From contig NZ_AOLP01000019.1 of NCBI RefSeq assembly GCF_000337795.1, forward strand, positions 1 to 64,000: 64,000 nt of DNA. Reading direction: 5' to 3'. The stretch is from Haloferax denitrificans ATCC 35960 (lineage in GTDB: Archaea; Halobacteriota; Halobacteria; Halobacteriales; Haloferacaceae). The notes under the pieces were generated by a model that had not been told where the DNA came from, did not search any database, and saw only the letters and a list, made by a program, of their open reading frames with translations. Positions 59,242 to 64,000 of the stretch are shown piece after piece (position 1 is the first letter of the stretch; each line of letters starts with the position of its first letter). Position numbers and translations under genes: made by a program.

Positions 59242-59424
59242 CATCCCGTCCGAAATTCCCTCGCCGTCTCGCTTTGTTTTGACCAGTTCGTCGACCGCCC
59301 CGCCGACCTGTCCCCGGCAGACGAGGCACTGGCCTCAGACGGTGGTCCGTCACCCAGACGGGTGACTCACGGGACCATTAAGCCCTGATTTACCGCCCCG
59401 TCGCTCCGAGTGCGGAACGGCGTG

Positions 59425-59500
59425 CACTTATAAATGTGTATAAAAATGGGACTTAAAAAGGACTTAAATTGTGAGTTAATTGAGAAAAAGACTTTTCCAT
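59425..59500 (+). promoter_or_regulatory. AT-rich promoter region of the pil operon with direct repeats
   Basis: The stretch contains CTTATAAAT, TGTATAAAAA, and two direct copies of GGACTTAAA (59450-59458 and 59461-59469) spaced 11 bp, one helical turn, with a diverged third (TGAGTTAAT, 59473-59481). It is the most AT-rich region near the operon and must hold the pilB promoter. Which TATA box is used cannot be said. Confidence 0.55.
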
Positions 59501-59521
59501 CGGCCCGAATACCCCGTCACA

Positions 59522-62500
59522 ATGGCAACCGACGACGCCGACGGAGGGGACCAAAAGGCGTTAACGGGTGATGTGACGTCGCCCGAGGAGAGCGACACCG
59601 CTCCGGAGCAGGCGTCGAACGCGCGCGTGGGGTCGTACACGTGGGCGGATTTTCTCGACGAATACGGCAGTGACGGCGACGTAGAAGCGCTCTACGGGAC
59701 CGACCCGCGGACGGGACGCGACGCGCCCGGAACGTCCCGGTGGGAAGACGACGACGGGACGGCCGCGGCGCTGACGCGGACCGACTGGGACCGCGTCGAC
59801 CTCGACCCCGAGGAGTTCCTCGACTGTCACCCGGTCGACGTGTCTGCCGTCGTCGGCGAGCGCGGCGCGCACGCGAAAGACATCTTCGAGCAGTTCGAGG
59901 CCTTCTGCGACCCCGAGACGACGCCCGTCGTCAAGGACGTGTGGCTGTGGGAGCACTACAAACGCGAGTACTACTACGAGGACGACGGCTCTCGCCCGCG
60001 AGATTCGGCGGGCGAAATCGTCCCCTTCGACGGCGAGGCGGCGCTGGGCTTCGACCCCGACCACATCGAGAACGCGCTGGCGCGGGCCGGACAGCGCGGC
60101 AAGGAACTCGACGCGGTCGTCGACGAGCGCACGGTCGACGTCGACCCCGAGTTCGACGAGGACGCGTTTTTCTCCAGCGTCGACGGCACGACCACGCTGG
60201 CGAACCGGTACGACCTCGAAAAAGCCGTCCCGATGGAGAAGAAGACGCACTTCCGCGAGGTCGAGCGCTACTGGGTGAACAAGCCCTACGCGTTCGTCAT
60301 CATCTTCCACTCCGTCAAGGAAAACGAAAAGAAGTACTACGTCGTCGAACCTCACCTGAACCGCATCGAAGACGACCTGACGGAGTTTCTCACGAACAAG
60401 CTCCGGACCGCCATCAAGTACGGCGACGACAGCGTCGTCGAGGGCGGCCGCGACAACCGCGGTCAGGTCATCGAAGCCGAGACCTACGAACTGCTCTCGC
60501 GGTACGACCTCTACGACCCGCCGGCGTCGGCGGCGGGCGGCGAAAGCGACGACGAGTCGGCCGCTGACGGGGCGGCGGCGGAATCCGCGGCGGAGTCCTC
60601 CGGGCTCGCGTCTCGACTCGGACTGGGCGGTCTTTTCGGCGGCGGAACCGGCTCGGCGAGCGACGCGTCGACGACCGCCGCGACCACCGGGCGGTTCGGT
60701 GGCCTCGGGAGCCGTCTCGGGCTGGGCTCGGTCTTCGGCAGTCGCTCCCGAGACACCGACGCGGACGCCCCGCTCGGGGGCATCGACGGCATCGCCGCCC
60801 GGCCCGAGCCGGCGGTCCTCGCAGACGACGCCGACGACCTGAACGACTACCAAGTCCGGAAGCTCCAGTACTACCTCCGGCGGGACTTCATCGGCTACGA
60901 GCGCATCGACGGCATCAAACACGACATCAACGTCGAGGACATCTCCTGCGACGGCTACAACTCGCCGGTGTTCGTCTACCACTCCGACTACGAGCAGATC
61001 ATCTCGAACGTCTACCACGGCGAGGGCGAACTCGACGACTTCGTCGTGAAACTCGCCCAGCGCTCCGGGAAGGGCATCTCGAAGCGCCGCCCACAGGTGG
61101 ACGCGACGCTCCCCGACGGGTCGCGCGCACAGCTCACCCTCGGCCGCGAGGTGTCGGACCACGGGACGAACTACACCATCCGCCAGTTCAAGGACGTCCC
61201 GTTCACGCCAATCGACCTCATCAACTGGTCGACGTTCTCGCTGGAGGAGATGGCGTTCCTCTGGCTCTGCATCGAAAACGACAAGAGCCTCATCTTCGCG
61301 GGCGGCACCGCCTCGGGCAAGACCACCTCGCTCAACGCCGTCTCGCTTTTCATCCCGTCGAACACGAAAATCGTCTCCATCGAGGACACCCGCGAGGTCG
61401 AACTGCCCCAGCGGAACTGGATTGCCTCCGTCACCCGGCCGTCGTTCGCGGACGACGACAAAGGCGACGTGGACGAGTTCGACCTGCTCGAAGCCGCGCT
61501 CCGTCAGCGCCCCGACTACATCGTCATGGGCGAGATTCGCGGCGAGGAGGGCCGGACGCTGTTTCAGGTCATGTCCACGGGCCACACCACCTACACGACG
61601 TTCCACGCCGACTCGGTCGGCGAGGTGCTCAAGCGGTTTACGACCGCGCCCATCAACGTCTCGAAGACGATGTTCACCGCGCTCGACCTCGTGTCCATCC
61701 AGACCTCGACGCGGGTCGGCGGCAACAAGGTGCGACGGAACAAGTCGCTCACCGAAATCAACCACTACGACCCCGAGAACGACGAGATTAACGTCCAAGA
61801 CGTCTACCAGTGGCAGGCCGAGACAGACGAGTTCCTCCAGATGGGCTCGTCGAACACGCTCGAAGAGATAAAGTTCGACCGCGGCTGGAACCACGAGACG
61901 CTCGAACTGGAGATTTTCAAGCGACAGGTCATCCTCGCGTACCTCATCGACCGCGGGCTCAACACCTACACGCAGGTCGCGGCGACGTTTCAGGCGTTCA
62001 TCAACGACCAGGACACCATTCTCGGGCTGATGGCGACCGACGACCTCGAACGGAGCCTCGAAGACCTCCGGGAGATGGAGTCGGTCCACATCAACATCGA
62101 CCCCGAAAGCGAGGCGATGGTCCCGCGACCCGACCCGCCGGAACACGTCCGAAAGCTGGCGAAAGAAATCCTCCGCCGGGCCGAAGATGAGCTGTTTCCC
62201 GAGTACCGCGACCGCGACGTTGGCGAGGTCGCGGAGGCGCTCAACCACATGCGCGACGAGCCGGACGTCGAGGCGACGCCCGGCGAGCGGGACGAACTCG
62301 ACTCGCTCGACGCGTCGAGCCGCGACCCCGAACTCGGCGAGGGACGCGACCGGTCCGAACTCGAACCGGGCGACGACACGCCCGAAATCGAGGGCGAGAG
62401 CGGCCCCTCGTCGCTCGATGGCGAGGACGAGACGCCCGCGCTGGAGGCGGGGCGCGACGCCGACGACGGACCGGACGGGCCGGCGGACGACGGCGGCGAC

Positions 62501-62797
62501 GACCCCGTCGGCTTCGAAGACGCCGACGGGCCGTTCAGCTTCCGCGACGACGCCCCCTCGCTGTCCGACCCCAACGACGACGCCGACCTCGACGACTTCT
62601 TCGGCGCGTTCGGCATCGACGGAGGGTCGGAGTCAGAGGCGGGGGCGGCCGCGAACGCAGACGACGGGTCGAATCCGGACGACGAGAGAGGCCACGAAGA
62701 CGAGACGTGGGGGGGCTTCGAGGCGGCCGAGGCCGACGACCCACCGGACGCCGACGACGCGGACGCGCGCGGCCCGGACTCTGGTGAGGAGGAGTAG
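59522..62797 (+). CDS. pilB: Type IV pilus assembly ATPase PilB
   Basis: A 1091-residue secretion-superfamily ATPase, much longer than ArlI (554). An N-terminal domain (about 30-330) is followed by an inserted Gly/Ala/Ser-rich region (about 332-432) in which SRLGLGGLFGGG and SRLGLGSVFGSR repeat. The ATPase core comes next with Walker A GGTASGKT (594-601), YIVMGEIRGEEG for Walker B and TGHTTYTTFHADS. The last 180 residues are very acidic and probably disordered. It drives pilus assembly with PilC, whose ATG follows directly after its stop. It could correspond to one of the several Haloferax PilB paralogues; which one is not decided. Confidence 0.92.
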   Translation: MATDDADGGDQKALTGDVTSPEESDTAPEQASNARVGSYTWADFLDEYGSDGDVEALYGTDPRTGRDAPGTSRWEDDDGTAAALTRTDWDRVDLDPEEFLDCHPVDVSAVVGERGAHAKDIFEQFEAFCDPETTPVVKDVWLWEHYKREYYYEDDGSRPRDSAGEIVPFDGEAALGFDPDHIENALARAGQRGKELDAVVDERTVDVDPEFDEDAFFSSVDGTTTLANRYDLEKAVPMEKKTHFREVERYWVNKPYAFVIIFHSVKENEKKYYVVEPHLNRIEDDLTEFLTNKLRTAIKYGDDSVVEGGRDNRGQVIEAETYELLSRYDLYDPPASAAGGESDDESAADGAAAESAAESSGLASRLGLGGLFGGGTGSASDASTTAATTGRFGGLGSRLGLGSVFGSRSRDTDADAPLGGIDGIAARPEPAVLADDADDLNDYQVRKLQYYLRRDFIGYERIDGIKHDINVEDISCDGYNSPVFVYHSDYEQIISNVYHGEGELDDFVVKLAQRSGKGISKRRPQVDATLPDGSRAQLTLGREVSDHGTNYTIRQFKDVPFTPIDLINWSTFSLEEMAFLWLCIENDKSLIFAGGTASGKTTSLNAVSLFIPSNTKIVSIEDTREVELPQRNWIASVTRPSFADDDKGDVDEFDLLEAALRQRPDYIVMGEIRGEEGRTLFQVMSTGHTTYTTFHADSVGEVLKRFTTAPINVSKTMFTALDLVSIQTSTRVGGNKVRRNKSLTEINHYDPENDEINVQDVYQWQAETDEFLQMGSSNTLEEIKFDRGWNHETLELEIFKRQVILAYLIDRGLNTYTQVAATFQAFINDQDTILGLMATDDLERSLEDLREMESVHINIDPESEAMVPRPDPPEHVRKLAKEILRRAEDELFPEYRDRDVGEVAEALNHMRDEPDVEATPGERDELDSLDASSRDPELGEGRDRSELEPGDDTPEIEGESGPSSLDGEDETPALEAGRDADDGPDGPADDGGDDPVGFEDADGPFSFRDDAPSLSDPNDDADLDDFFGAFGIDGGSESEAGAAANADDGSNPDDERGHEDETWGGFEAAEADDPPDADDADARGPDSGEEE

Positions 62798-64000
62798 ATG
62801 AGCAACCTCGATTCGAACACCTCGGGCGGGCTCGACCGCAGTACCGACACCCTCGGCGACGCCTTCTACCCGCTGTTTCAGCTTCTCTTCGACACGGACG
62901 GCGAGTTCGTCGCCGACGTCGAAGAGAAGCTCCAGCAGGCCCGGATGCCCGACACGGTCGAGCTCTACCTCTCGCGGGCGCTCGCGGTCGGCGTGCTCGT
63001 CGGTCTCGTGCTGTGGCTCGTCGGCATGGTCGTCGGCTACGGCGTCTTCGCGCTCGGACTCGTCTCGTCCGACTCGCTGAGCCTCGGGATTCCGGTCGGG
63101 AGCGAGGCCACGGCGGCCACGCTTCGGTCCCTCGTGATGCCCGCGGCGGTCGTCGTCTCGGGGGTCGTCTTCGGGTCGCTCGGCTTCGCCGGCGGGTTCG
63201 GGACGCTCGTCGCCATCCCGTACTCGACGGCGTCCGCGCGGAAACGCGAGATAAACATGCTCCTGTCCGACGCCGTCTCGTTCATGTACGCCCTCTCCGT
63301 GGGCGGGCTGAACCAACTGGAGATTCTGGAGGCGATGGCCCGCGCCGAAGACACTTACGGCGAGGTCTCCCGGGAGTTCCAGAGCATCGTTCAGGAGACG
63401 GAGTACTTCGGCACCGACTACCGCAACGCCATCCGCCATCAGGCGCTTTTGACCCCCTCCGACGAGCTTTCGCAGTTCCTGACGGACATGCTCTCTATCG
63501 TCAACTCCGGCGGCGACATGCAGGGCTTCCTCGACGACAAGAAGGACAAGCACCTCCGGACCGCGAAACAACAGCAGGAACAGACGCTGGAGACGATGGA
63601 GCTGTTCGGCGAGATGTACATGACGCTGTCGCTGTTCCCGTTGCTTCTCATCATCATCCTCGTCATCATGAGCATGCTCGGGGAGGCCCAGTCGAGCCTG
63701 CTGTACGCGACCGTCTACGGGCTCATCCCGCTGACCGGCGTCGGTTTCCTCGTGCTCGTCTCGACGGTCAAACAGGACGAAATCGGCGACGGCTTCCTCA
63801 GCCCCGAAGACGAGAGCGACCGCCTGCAGGGCCAACAGCGCGAGGGGCTCGTCCACATGGGACTCATCGAGAGCTACGTCGGCGAGTTCAGCCTCTTTTC
63901 GCGCATCAAGTCCCGCGAGGGGACGTTCAAGACGAAAGAGCTCCTGCGCCGGCCGCACCTGTTTTTCAAACAGCATCCGCTTTTCACCCTCGCGCTGACG
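62798..64000 (+). CDS. pilC: Type IV pilus membrane platform protein PilC (3' end off the edge)
   Basis: The first 401 codons are visible. TadC/T2SF architecture: two N-terminal helices (about 67-95 and 108-145) and a cytoplasmic domain with INMLLSDAVSFMYALSVGGLNQLEILEAMA (about 150-180). A second pair of helices (about 272-325, MTLSLFPLLLIIILVIM and LLYATVYGLIPLTGVGFLVLV) comes next, before the frame continues past the edge into a further cytoplasmic part. It starts at the base after the pilB stop. It forms the pilus assembly platform with PilB and is a paralogue of ArlJ. Confidence 0.9.
   Translation, partial: MSNLDSNTSGGLDRSTDTLGDAFYPLFQLLFDTDGEFVADVEEKLQQARMPDTVELYLSRALAVGVLVGLVLWLVGMVVGYGVFALGLVSSDSLSLGIPVGSEATAATLRSLVMPAAVVVSGVVFGSLGFAGGFGTLVAIPYSTASARKREINMLLSDAVSFMYALSVGGLNQLEILEAMARAEDTYGEVSREFQSIVQETEYFGTDYRNAIRHQALLTPSDELSQFLTDMLSIVNSGGDMQGFLDDKKDKHLRTAKQQQEQTLETMELFGEMYMTLSLFPLLLIIILVIMSMLGEAQSSLLYATVYGLIPLTGVGFLVLVSTVKQDEIGDGFLSPEDESDRLQGQQREGLVHMGLIESYVGEFSLFSRIKSREGTFKTKELLRRPHLFFKQHPLFTLALT

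Noticed and set aside
1..64000. CRISPR arrays, insertion sequences, integrases or restriction systems
   Set aside because: No regularly spaced repeats, transposase or integrase motifs, or defence-gene motifs were seen in the window.

Overview
The window is high-GC chromosomal DNA of a halophilic archaeon, most likely Haloferax or a close relative. The predicted proteins are strongly acidic, secreted proteins carry twin-arginine lipoprotein signals, many starts look leaderless (TATA box about 25-30 nt before the start codon), and the archaeal genes tfe, trm56, rnp4, cheF and the archaellum set are present.

Positions 1-3.8 kb hold a partial iron-box lipoprotein gene, an NCS2 nucleobase permease and an MFS transporter. 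Positions 3.8-28.9 kb are one large motility island. It contains cheW facing cheB-cheA-cheR-cheF1; a small membrane-protein gene; a minus-strand operon arlCE-F-G-H-I-J-cheF2; the KaiC-like ATPase cirA; archaellin genes arlA1-arlA2; a winged-helix regulator; a conserved haloarchaeal protein; cheY-cheC-cheD; arlD; an actin-fold ATPase; a 7TM-PAS-PAS histidine kinase; and a second ArlD/E-type protein. Environmental signals reach CheA through CheW, CheY carries phosphate to the motor through CheF and the Arl cytosolic ring (ArlCE/ArlD), and ArlH-ArlI-ArlJ assemble and turn the filament.

The clearest undescribed signal is a shared promoter element. A 14-bp inverted repeat, TATCA-N4-TGATA, occurs six times and only in promoter gaps of this island. 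At seven promoters (cheW, cheB, arlCE, arlA1, cheY, arlD and the histidine kinase) it lies exactly 14 bp upstream of the TATA-like box. It is probably the binding site of a motility activator. The small winged-helix protein beside the archaellin genes is the obvious candidate. Two of these transcripts, cheB and arlCE, also appear to begin with a leaderless upstream reading frame of 36-40 codons that ends in an ATGA overlap with the main start codon.

Positions 28.9-40.3 kb are metabolic: acyl-CoA dehydrogenase, UspA, a RIO-like kinase, a livJ-livH-livM-livG-livF branched-chain amino-acid ABC operon, and proline catabolism (proline dehydrogenase, a Bat-type regulator, P5C dehydrogenase). The gap at 40.3-40.7 kb contains six consecutive hairpins with a promoter on one side and a hairpin plus T-run on the other, which suggests an uncharacterised structured RNA. 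Positions 40.7-58.7 kb hold haloarchaeal housekeeping and hypothetical genes (PhoU-like regulator, NAD-kinase-like protein, tfe, trm56, two glycosyltransferases, rnp4, a YhbY protein, MscS, peroxiredoxin, tatA). tRNA-Arg(CCU) follows, then about 430 bp of repeated tRNA 3'-end fragments that look like integration scars. The window closes with a pilB-pilC type IV pilus operon, whose pilC runs off the end.
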